This document shows, piece by piece, positions 35,260-41,933 of a stretch of DNA of 64,000 bases. Under the pieces are notes generated by a model, which saw only the letters and a list, made by a program, of their open reading frames with translations, did not search any database and was not told where the DNA came from. The position numbers and the translations under genes are program-made. The DNA comes from Pedobacter yulinensis (GTDB lineage Bacteria > Bacteroidota > Bacteroidia > Sphingobacteriales > Sphingobacteriaceae): positions 62,001-126,000 of the forward strand of contig NZ_KZ686271.1 of assembly GCF_003029735.1 (NCBI RefSeq), written 5' to 3'. How positions within the stretch are numbered: position 1 is the stretch's first letter; the number at the start of each line of letters is the position of its first letter.

Positions 35260-36549
35260 ATGAAAGGGCAGCAAGAGGGGTCTGTAGTCAACGTAGGTTA
35301 CCTGCTTGCGGTACTTTTGCTCTTGTTGCCCTGTTTCTTAAAGGCCCAGACCGGCGCTTTTGTATACGAAAGCCGAACGTACCGATTCGGGATCCGGACG
35401 GTGAAGTGTATGCCCGAGGGCCAGGAAGCCGCGTTACCGCTCATTCCATTAGCCGGGCCTGGGCGGTTGTCGATAACCTTCGACGACCTTGACGGGGGAG
35501 TGAAAAACTATTGGTATACTGTAGAACACTGTACCTGGGAATGGAAACCCTCAGGTCTTTCGGCAATTGACTACCTGGAAGGTCTTTCAGAAGATCGGGT
35601 CACGGATTACCGGTATGCTTCGGGTACGCTTCAGAAATATACGCATTACAAACTGACCCTGCCCAACAGCCAGCTGCGGTTTCGCATTGGCGGGAACTAC
35701 CTGTTGAAAGTGTACGAAGACGGAGACAGGAACAAACCGGTGCTCTCGCATCGTTTTTACGTAGTTAACCAGCAAATTGGTATTTCGATGCAGGTTATGG
35801 CCTCCCCGCAGGTGGCCTACCGGGACCAGAAGCAAAAGATCGATTTCAGTTTGTCGCCCGGCATGGCCATACAGAACCCCTCGACAGATATCAAGGTCGT
35901 ACTGACTCAGAATAACAATCCGTTTACGGCAATTAGTAACAGAAAGCCCTTTTTTATCAAACCCGGGCAGCTGTTATATACCGATCCGGCGGCGAATGAC
36001 TTCTGGGCCGGCAATGAATTCAGGAAATTTGATATCCGCAATATCCGGGCACCGCTGTCGGGCGTGAAACAGATTGACAATGGTACCCCGTTCCGGGCGG
36101 TACTCTTTACCGATCAGCCCAGGGACCGGCAGGAATACAGCAACCAGGCCGACGAGGACGGCAGATTCTTCATCCAACACGCAGATGGCCGGGATCCGCA
36201 AACCGAAAACGATTACACACAGGTGCAATTCAGCCTGCAGACACCTTTGAAAGCCAGTCAGGATCTGTATGTGGTAGGCCTGTTCAGCAACTACAGCAGT
36301 CAGGCGGCTTATCGCATGACCTACGTGCCAGAACGTGGTGTTTACACGCTCGATCTCTTGCTGAAGCAGGGACTGTACAATTACAAGTACCTGGCAATTG
36401 ACCGGCAAACAGGTAAGCCAGACCCGCTCTTTCCTGAGGGTTCCTTTTTTCAAACGGGCAATACATACCAGGGATTTGTGTATTACCGCCGGCCAGGCGG
36501 CCGATGGGATGAGCTGGTCGGCTTTGCGGAGGTCCGTTCCGGTAGATAG
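35260..36549 (+). CDS. Type IX secretion system plug-like protein (DUF5103 family)
   Basis: 429 residues. A signal peptide (about 8-30, ending FLKAQ) directs export. The body shows the DUF5103 features: FVYESRTYRFGIRTVKC, a beta-sandwich with LPGPGRLSITFDDLDGG-like sequence (about 55-75), WYTVEHCTWEWKPS and a C-terminal RKPGGRWDEL-like end. Relatives of this family were found blocking the periplasmic or outer side of the SprA translocon of the type IX secretion system; assignment here is by family resemblance. No other T9SS gene is in the window. The start is the ATG at 35260, almost touching the ABC-F stop, so the two genes are probably co-transcribed. Confidence 0.8.
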   Translation: MKGQQEGSVVNVGYLLAVLLLLLPCFLKAQTGAFVYESRTYRFGIRTVKCMPEGQEAALPLIPLAGPGRLSITFDDLDGGVKNYWYTVEHCTWEWKPSGLSAIDYLEGLSEDRVTDYRYASGTLQKYTHYKLTLPNSQLRFRIGGNYLLKVYEDGDRNKPVLSHRFYVVNQQIGISMQVMASPQVAYRDQKQKIDFSLSPGMAIQNPSTDIKVVLTQNNNPFTAISNRKPFFIKPGQLLYTDPAANDFWAGNEFRKFDIRNIRAPLSGVKQIDNGTPFRAVLFTDQPRDRQEYSNQADEDGRFFIQHADGRDPQTENDYTQVQFSLQTPLKASQDLYVVGLFSNYSSQAAYRMTYVPERGVYTLDLLLKQGLYNYKYLAIDRQTGKPDPLFPEGSFFQTGNTYQGFVYYRRPGGRWDELVGFAEVRSGR

Positions 36550-36702
36550 CAGCCTGTCTGTGCCGCTGTACATGCAATGTTGACCCGCCGTCGTTTGTAA
36601 CAAAATTGTTCACTTTGGCTTGGGCGTTTAAGCCGGCCTTTTCCTATTTTAGAAGCGTTTTCACGTTCTTGCCGAAAAGTTGATACGTTTTTACCCGCAC
36701 AA

Positions 36703-37656
36703 ATGAAATTTTATAAATTTATTGTTCTGAGCTGTCTTGCCGGCAGCCTGCCTGCTTATGCGCAAAAGGCATATACCCAAAAGATCAATGGCACCAGGTT
36801 ACAGTTTGACATGCAGGCCATCCCTGCAGGGAGCTTTCAGATGGGTAGTAAAGCCGGAAAAGCGGATGAGCAGCCGGTGCATGAGGTAAAGCTTGATGCC
36901 TTCTGGATGAGCCGGTTCGAGGTAACCTGGGACATCTTCGAGCCATTTCTTTATAAAGATTATGAAGTGCGGCAGAGTGAAGGGCCTGTCCCGGCAGCTG
37001 TAGATGCAGTGGCCAGACCTACAAAACCGTACCTTGATATGACTTTTGGTATGGGCAAGCTGGGACAGCCGGCCCTTGCCATGACGCAATACAATGCAAT
37101 TCAGTTTTGCAAGTGGCTTTACACCCGGACGGGCGTATTTTACCGGTTGCCGACAGAGGCCGAATGGGAGTACGCATGCCGGGCAGGCAGCAAGGGTGTC
37201 TATAGTTTCGGCGACGATGCTGCCAGACTGGGCGAGTATGCCTGGTACAAAGACAACAGTGAGAACAAGACGCACCCCGTAGGAAAAAAGAAACCGAACG
37301 CCTGGGGCCTGTACGATATGCATGGCAACGTAGCCGAATGGACATTTGATCAGTATGTAGAAGATTTTTACGCCTCGGCAGCAGCGAAAAAACCAAATCC
37401 TGTTGCCGTGCCTGATAAACTTTACCCCAATGCGGTGCGGGGCGGCTCGTATGATGAAAGCGCTGAGAACCTGCGCTCGGCAGCCAGACTGGCTTCAGAT
37501 CCGGCCTGGAAGCAGCTCGATCCGCAGATACCGAAAAGCAACTGGTGGTTTCCTGAAGCGCCTTTCGTGGGTATCCGCCTGGTAAGGCCGGCCAAAGCGC
37601 CTTCGAAGGCTGAAATTGATGCATATTACAATAAACCACCTATAAAAGACTATTAG
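36703..37656 (+). CDS. Exported SUMF1/formylglycine-generating-enzyme-fold protein
   Basis: 317 residues. A signal peptide (about 1-20, ending AYAQ) is followed by one FGE-sulfatase domain (about 35-300) with [53 protein letters not shown] and [18 protein letters not shown], ending FVGIRLVR. True formylglycine-generating enzymes use a Cys pair to oxidise sulfatase Cys. Here the RG-G-S-Y segment has no Cys nearby, so it is more likely a binding or structural relative, as in EgtB- or GldJ/K-type proteins. It heads a three-gene group with two Tat-type sugar enzymes and is 28 bases upstream of the first. Confidence 0.85.
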   Translation: MKFYKFIVLSCLAGSLPAYAQKAYTQKINGTRLQFDMQAIPAGSFQMGSKAGKADEQPVHEVKLDAFWMSRFEVTWDIFEPFLYKDYEVRQSEGPVPAAVDAVARPTKPYLDMTFGMGKLGQPALAMTQYNAIQFCKWLYTRTGVFYRLPTEAEWEYACRAGSKGVYSFGDDAARLGEYAWYKDNSENKTHPVGKKKPNAWGLYDMHGNVAEWTFDQYVEDFYASAAAKKPNPVAVPDKLYPNAVRGGSYDESAENLRSAARLASDPAWKQLDPQIPKSNWWFPEAPFVGIRLVRPAKAPSKAEIDAYYNKPPIKDY

Positions 37657-37684
37657 TATTTACCAAATTAAAACTGAACCACAT

Positions 37685-38986
37685 ATGAGCGAAAGAAGAG
37701 ATTTTTTAAAGCATTCAGCGCTGCTCGCAGGTGCTACTGTGCTGAGCAATGTGCCGCTGGCCGGCGCTTTTGCCGCAGGTAGCGATACCATTAAGATTGC
37801 GCTGATTGGTTGCGGTGACCGCGGCACGGGTGCTGCATTCCAGGCTTTGCAAACCAAATACAACCTGAAGCTGGTGGCTATGGCCGATGCTTTCCAGGAC
37901 CGGCTGGACAACAGCTACAAAGCCCTCTCAGAGCGTTTCAAGGACAAGGTCGACGTGCCTGCAGACCGCCGGTTTGTAGGTTTCGACGCCTATCAGAAAG
38001 CCATTCCGCTGGCAGATGTCGTGTTGCTGGCCACGCCTCCGGGTTTCAGGCCGATCCACTTCGAAGAGGCTGTAAAACAAAATAAACAGATCTTTATGGA
38101 GAAGCCCGTTGCTGTTGACGCACCGGGTATCAGAAGGGTATTGGCAGCAGCCGAAGAAGCAAAGAAAAAAAAGCTGAACGTCGTGGTAGGGCTTCAGCGT
38201 CGTTATCAAACCAATTACCGTGAAGCCCTGAAACGCATCGAAGACGGTGCGCTGGGTAACATCGTTTCGGGACAGGTTTACTGGAACAGCGGTGGTGTCT
38301 GGGTCAGGCCGCGCAAAGCCGGTCAAACCGAGATGGAATACCAGATGCGCAACTGGTACTATTTCAACTGGCTGTGCGGCGACCACATCGTTGAGCAGCA
38401 TGTTCACAATATCGACATTGCCAACTGGGTAAAAAATGCCTACCCGGTCAGTATACAGGGAACGGGCAGCCGTGCCTGGAGAACAGGGAAAGATTATGGC
38501 GAGATCTATGACAACCACGCCGTCGAACTCACCTATGCAGATGGGGCGGTGATCTATTCGCAGTGCCGGCACTTTGAAGGCATTTCGAACCGGGTCGACG
38601 AGACTTTCCAGGGCACCAAAGGCCGTGTATACCTGAGCGCAGGCAACAAATCTGTTTTATGGGATAACAACGGCAAGGAAATTTATAACCACCCGGGAAA
38701 AGGTAACCCGAACCCGTACCAGACCGAACATGACGAGCTGTTCGCGGCCATAAGCAGCGGTGAATACAAATTCAACGATGCAGAACGGGCGGCGAAAAGT
38801 ACGCTGACGGCCATTATTGGCCGGTATGCAACTTATTCCGGCAAGGTAATTACCTGGGATGAGGCCCTGAACTCAAACCAGGTGCTTGCACCAGACAAGT
38901 TTACCTGGGATGCGCAGCCAAAAGTATTACCTGATGCAGATGGCCTTTACCCGTATGCACAGCCAGGAAAAACCATGGTCATATAA
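37685..38986 (+). CDS. Tat-exported Gfo/Idh/MocA family oxidoreductase
   Basis: 433 residues. The N-terminus SERRDFLKHSALLAGATVLS is a twin-arginine signal (RRDFLK plus hydrophobic stretch, cleavage near AFAAG), so the enzyme folds with its cofactor in the cytoplasm and is exported. The Rossmann site IALIGCGDRGTGA (about 38-50) and the catalytic EKPVAVD (Lys 140) are intact; the C-terminal domain carries WYYFNWLCGDHIVEQHVHNIDIANW. Family members oxidise or epimerise sugars using NAD(P), which stays bound. The next gene starts 3 bases after the stop, so the pair is one transcription unit. The substrate is probably a sugar or glycoside. Confidence 0.92.
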   Translation: MSERRDFLKHSALLAGATVLSNVPLAGAFAAGSDTIKIALIGCGDRGTGAAFQALQTKYNLKLVAMADAFQDRLDNSYKALSERFKDKVDVPADRRFVGFDAYQKAIPLADVVLLATPPGFRPIHFEEAVKQNKQIFMEKPVAVDAPGIRRVLAAAEEAKKKKLNVVVGLQRRYQTNYREALKRIEDGALGNIVSGQVYWNSGGVWVRPRKAGQTEMEYQMRNWYYFNWLCGDHIVEQHVHNIDIANWVKNAYPVSIQGTGSRAWRTGKDYGEIYDNHAVELTYADGAVIYSQCRHFEGISNRVDETFQGTKGRVYLSAGNKSVLWDNNGKEIYNHPGKGNPNPYQTEHDELFAAISSGEYKFNDAERAAKSTLTAIIGRYATYSGKVITWDEALNSNQVLAPDKFTWDAQPKVLPDADGLYPYAQPGKTMVI

Positions 38987-38989
38987 GCA

Positions 38990-39916
38990 ATGAACAGAGC
39001 AGAATTTCTCAAGGCCGGTGCGCTCACTGCGGGCCTCGCCTCGACAGGCACACTTTTGAGCGAGGTCCAGGCAGCGCATAACGACCTGGCCGCGGCAAAA
39101 ACCTTTAACCTGAACTACGGACCTCACGAAGGCCAGTTCGAAAACCACGCCGGTAAAAGTTTTACCGACCAGATTCAGTACATGTATGACCAGGGTTTTC
39201 GATCGATCGAAGACAACGGCTTCCTTGGCAGGTCGGTTGATCAGCAAAAGAAAATCGGCGATTTGCTGGCAAAACTCGGCATGACGATGGGTGTTTTCGT
39301 GGTAGACGGTGGCGACAACTGGAAGACCTCACTTACGACCGGTAAAAAGGAGTTTGTAGATAAGTTTGTTGATACCTGTAAACGGTCGGTCGAGGCGGCT
39401 AAACGCTGCAACGCGAAATGGCTTACGGTTGTTCCCGGCTTTTACGAACGTAAATTGCCCTACGGTAACCAGTTTGCCAATGTGGTTGAAGCCATGCGGC
39501 GCGGTGCCGAGATTTTTGAGCCGCACGGCCTGGTCATGGTACTGGAAACGCTCAGCGATACGCCCGAGCTGTTCTTGCAGCAAACGCATGAGACGTACGC
39601 TGTATGCAAGGCTGTTCAAAGCCCGTCGTGTAAGATCCTGTATGACATTTACCACATGCAGCGCACCGAAGGGGACCTGATCAAAACCATTGAGCGCTGC
39701 TGGGATGAGATCGCGTATTTTCAGGTTGGTGACAATCCCGGGCGCAAGGAACCGGGAACCGGTGAGATCAATTATAAAAATGTCTTCAAGTACATTCACG
39801 GCCGCGGTTACCGGGGCGTTATGGGAATGGAGCACGGCAAATCTGTCGGCGGCAAGGAAGGCGAGCTGAAATTGATTCAATCTTACCGCGAGGCCGACCA
39901 ATTTCTAAAGGCATAG
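38990..39916 (+). CDS. Hydroxypyruvate isomerase-like TIM barrel protein, probably exported
   Basis: 308 residues. An N-terminal NRAEFLKAGALTAGLASTGTLLS resembles a Tat signal with one Arg replaced, and shares its layout with the preceding gene. The rest is an AP-endonuclease-2-type (xylose-isomerase-like) barrel: GFRSIEDNGFLG, WLTVVPGFYER, VMVLETLSD, ILYDIYHMQ, QVGDNPGRKEPGTGEINY and the metal-site Glu in GMEHGKS. Hydroxypyruvate isomerases of this family interconvert hydroxypyruvate and tartronate semialdehyde, but exported relatives act on keto-sugars. It is likely to work on the product of the upstream oxidoreductase. Confidence 0.9.
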   Translation: MNRAEFLKAGALTAGLASTGTLLSEVQAAHNDLAAAKTFNLNYGPHEGQFENHAGKSFTDQIQYMYDQGFRSIEDNGFLGRSVDQQKKIGDLLAKLGMTMGVFVVDGGDNWKTSLTTGKKEFVDKFVDTCKRSVEAAKRCNAKWLTVVPGFYERKLPYGNQFANVVEAMRRGAEIFEPHGLVMVLETLSDTPELFLQQTHETYAVCKAVQSPSCKILYDIYHMQRTEGDLIKTIERCWDEIAYFQVGDNPGRKEPGTGEINYKNVFKYIHGRGYRGVMGMEHGKSVGGKEGELKLIQSYREADQFLKA

Positions 39917-39954
39917 GCCATCTGAGCGGCAAGGTCGCAGACTGAACGATAAGC

Positions 39955-39980
39955 AAGCCCGGCCGCCAGCCGGGCTTTTT
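39955..39980 (+). terminator. Terminator after the TIM barrel gene
   Basis: GCCCGGC (39957-39963), loop CGCCA, GCCGGGC (39969-39975), then five T; an AA/TT pair extends the stem. The last T overlaps the stop codon of the convergent gene at 39979. Confidence 0.85.
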
Positions 39981-40668
39981 ACATGTCCGCTTTTTTTATA
40001 AAATAGGTTTGTCCGATACCGATCGTTGTTGAGTTTTCTTCGCGGGCATCACTGCCCCTTCGGGCAGGCATAAAATAAAAAGAAAAGGTCTCGGTCTGGT
40101 TATTTGTGAGCCTGAAGGTGATGCTGTAGCCATCAATGGTGTAGCGGCCTGCAAACGTCTGAATTTTACCTTTCGAAGCGCCGATCCCTCCAGCTTCAGC
40201 TAAAAGTGAGCCGTTTGCATTAAATTCCAGTAGGTGCACTGATTGCCATATGGAGTGTCGTTTAGACAACTGACCTGTAAGCAAGACGTATTTACCGGTC
40301 AGCCTGTCGTTCCGACTTCCGGGCAGTACCTTATAGTATTTTCCACGCTTCCAGGTTTCGGTCTTATACGTGGCCTCCGGCCAATTGATGAGCATACCGT
40401 TTTCCTGTTCGTCCCAAGACCCCCAGTTGCCCGGCTCGGCACGTTTTGAGGCCGCCGGTACCAGTCCGGCGGGAGAGCGGCCTGTCAGGTACGATTTATA
40501 GATGCTTCCGTCCTGGTAAAGGGTATAGTGGTTCATGGTCATGAAGGTTTGGCCATCCGGCCTGTATCCTGGACTTTCGTACACCATCATGCGGTAAGCG
40601 GGTCTGTGCTGCGCAGAAGCCACCGCAAATAAAAGGAGGGAAGACAGCGTAAGCAAGAAGGTTTTCAT
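39979..40668 (-). CDS. Secreted protein of unknown function (229 aa)
   Basis: I do not recognise the family. A signal peptide (about 1-19, FLLTLSSLLLFAVASAQ) precedes a mostly beta-strand domain with conserved-looking features: FMTMNHYTLYQDGSIYKSYL, GNWGSWDEQENGMLINWPE, KGKIQTFAGRYTIDGYSITFRL and a C-terminal GIGQTYFIKK. The repeated pattern of a strand followed by a Trp/Gly-rich turn resembles small lipocalin-like or immunoglobulin-like Bacteroidota secreted proteins. No Cys lipobox is present, so it is periplasmic or released. It is convergent with the sugar oxidoreductase set and not obviously linked to it. Confidence 0.75.
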   Translation of the reverse strand: MKTFLLTLSSLLLFAVASAQHRPAYRMMVYESPGYRPDGQTFMTMNHYTLYQDGSIYKSYLTGRSPAGLVPAASKRAEPGNWGSWDEQENGMLINWPEATYKTETWKRGKYYKVLPGSRNDRLTGKYVLLTGQLSKRHSIWQSVHLLEFNANGSLLAEAGGIGASKGKIQTFAGRYTIDGYSITFRLTNNQTETFSFYFMPARRGSDAREENSTTIGIGQTYFIKKADM

Positions 40669-40735
40669 GCGCTTTCTTTAACAGGGAACGTAAAACGGGA
40701 ACACAACCGAATTTCGTAAATTATCTGAAAGGCAC

Positions 40736-40768
40736 AAAAAAAAACACCCTGTGATCAGCAGGGTGTTT
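40736..40768 (-). terminator. Terminator of the small basic protein gene
   Basis: On the minus strand AAACACCCTG (40768-40759) pairs with CAGGGTGTTT (40751-40742) over 10 bp around a 7-base loop, followed by a run of T (plus-strand A-run 40736-40744). It lies about 25 bases after the stop of the 56-residue gene. Confidence 0.88.
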
Positions 40769-40792
40769 AATATTTCGAAGAACGGTCTCTGC

Positions 40793-40963
40793 CTACTTTG
40801 AAAGCGCGGCAAGAACAGCGTTGTTTTTAGCCAGCTGGTCTTTTTCAGACTGTTGTGAACGGCTTCCTTTTTCAATGTTGGTAGCCAATTTCAAAAACTT
40901 AACTTCTAAACGTGAGACAGTTTTGTTTCTTCTGTCTTTTCTCTTTAATCTGGTAACTGCCAT
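40793..40963 (-). CDS. Conserved small basic protein (56 aa), possibly ribosome-associated
   Basis: ATG at 40963, stop at 40793. The product MAVTRLKRKDRRNKTVSRLE... is strongly basic at its start and helical throughout, ending AVLAALSK. It has no Cys or signal peptide. Immediately downstream of tRNA-Cys, with its own strong terminator, it is expressed from the same good promoter. The basic helical make-up and tRNA linkage suggest a ribosome-associated protein; a Bacteroidota-specific large-subunit protein, bL38, has been described in Flavobacterium, but I cannot confirm identity from memory. The reading frame also continues upstream through the tRNA gene, which is clearly not coding. Confidence 0.8.
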   Translation of the reverse strand: MAVTRLKRKDRRNKTVSRLEVKFLKLATNIEKGSRSQQSEKDQLAKNNAVLAALSK

Positions 40964-40996
40964 GGTGCAACCTTTTAATTTTTTATTTGTACAAAT

Positions 40997-41070
40997 TGGA
41001 GGTCGAGAGCGGATTCGAACCGCTGTACAAGGTTTTGCAGACCTCTGCCTAGCCACTCGGCCACTCGACC
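40997..41070 (-). tRNA. tRNA-Cys (GCA)
   Basis: 74 bases including an encoded CCA (40999-40997). Acceptor stem GGTCGAG (41070-41064) pairs with CTCGACC (41007-41001). The anticodon loop CTGCAAA carries GCA, the T arm is AGCGG TTCGAAT CCGCT, and the D arm is GCC/GGC. All four stems close. The discriminator base is U, as expected for cysteine. Confidence 0.97.
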
Positions 41071-41086
41071 ATGAAATTCAAGGCTG

Positions 41087-41117
41087 CAAAAATAGCAATT
41101 TACCTTTAAGAAACAAA
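41087..41117 (-). promoter_or_regulatory. Consensus Bacteroidota promoter for tRNA-Cys and the small basic protein
   Basis: On the minus strand TTTG (41117-41114), exactly 19 bases, TATTTTTG (41094-41087). Both boxes match the consensus perfectly. The tRNA 5' end lies 16 bases downstream at 41070. Confidence 0.8.
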
Positions 41118-41192
41118 CATATTTGGTTTTATTTAAAAACGATGCTCCTGCCTTCGCGGTGGTGCACGCGGGCTCGACTACCAGGGCACACT

Positions 41193-41933
41193 TCAGGACC
41201 GGCACAATTCAGAACAGAAAATGGCCGCGCTGATGGCCACATTTAACGATTCTGCGCCACCCCTGCGTGGAATGGTAACCGGGGTGGTTATATGTGCCTG
41301 TACCGCGGGCGATATGCCCTGTCCTTCATTTCCCAGAACGACCAGGCCTTCGTTTCCCCATTTGGTCCGGTAAATGTCCTCGCCATTAAGCAAGGCACCA
41401 AACACAGGAACACCGGCAGCGGCGATCAATTCAGGTAGATCTGCGTAGTGGATTCTCACCCTGGCCAGCGAGCCCATAGTGGCCTGGACAGTTTTCGGAT
41501 TAAACGCCTCGACGGTGTTTGGCGAGCATATGAGCGTGCTGAAACCAAACCAGTCGGCCGTGCGGATAATTGTACCAAGGTTACCCGGATCCTGAACTCC
41601 ATCGAGCGCCAGCGTAAAGCGTTGTCTGAGCGAGCCGGGATCGAAAGCCTGCTCTTCGGGTATGTGCACCAAAGCCAGTATACCCTGAGGTGTCTGAAGT
41701 GTACTGATGCGCTGCAGGTCAGTTTGCTTTACCTCAAATAACTTTATATTTGTGTCGGTGCCTTTTAATTCCGCAGGCAGGTTTCCGGTATGATAAATGC
41801 TGTGAAGGCGATAAGCTGAGCCCAAAAATTCTGTGGTCGCTTTTATACCTTCTATGATAAACAAACCGTTTTCTTTACGGAACTTTTTTTGGTGCAGGGA
41901 TTTTATAAAACTTATTTGAGACTTTGAAAGCAT
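41193..41933 (-). CDS. SpoU/TrmH family RNA methyltransferase
   Basis: 246 residues. An N-terminal substrate-binding domain (about 1-95, FRKENGLFIIEGIK) precedes the SPOUT knot domain with motif 1 LGTIIRTADWFGF, motif 2 VVLGNEGQGIS and motif 3 SLNVAISAAIF. It 2'-O-methylates a ribose in rRNA or tRNA using SAM; the exact site cannot be predicted. The first bases overlap those of the divergent BamA-like gene by 10, so both promoters must lie in the neighbouring gene. Confidence 0.93.
   Translation of the reverse strand: MLSKSQISFIKSLHQKKFRKENGLFIIEGIKATTEFLGSAYRLHSIYHTGNLPAELKGTDTNIKLFEVKQTDLQRISTLQTPQGILALVHIPEEQAFDPGSLRQRFTLALDGVQDPGNLGTIIRTADWFGFSTLICSPNTVEAFNPKTVQATMGSLARVRIHYADLPELIAAAGVPVFGALLNGEDIYRTKWGNEGLVVLGNEGQGISPAVQAHITTPVTIPRRGGAESLNVAISAAIFCSELCRS

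Noticed and set aside
37685..39916. Possible inositol catabolism operon from the Gfo/Idh/MocA and TIM barrel pair
   Set aside because: The other iol genes are absent and both proteins carry export signals, unlike cytoplasmic inositol enzymes.
40964..41056. Upstream extension of the small basic protein frame
   Set aside because: The extension runs through the tRNA-Cys gene, which cannot be coding.
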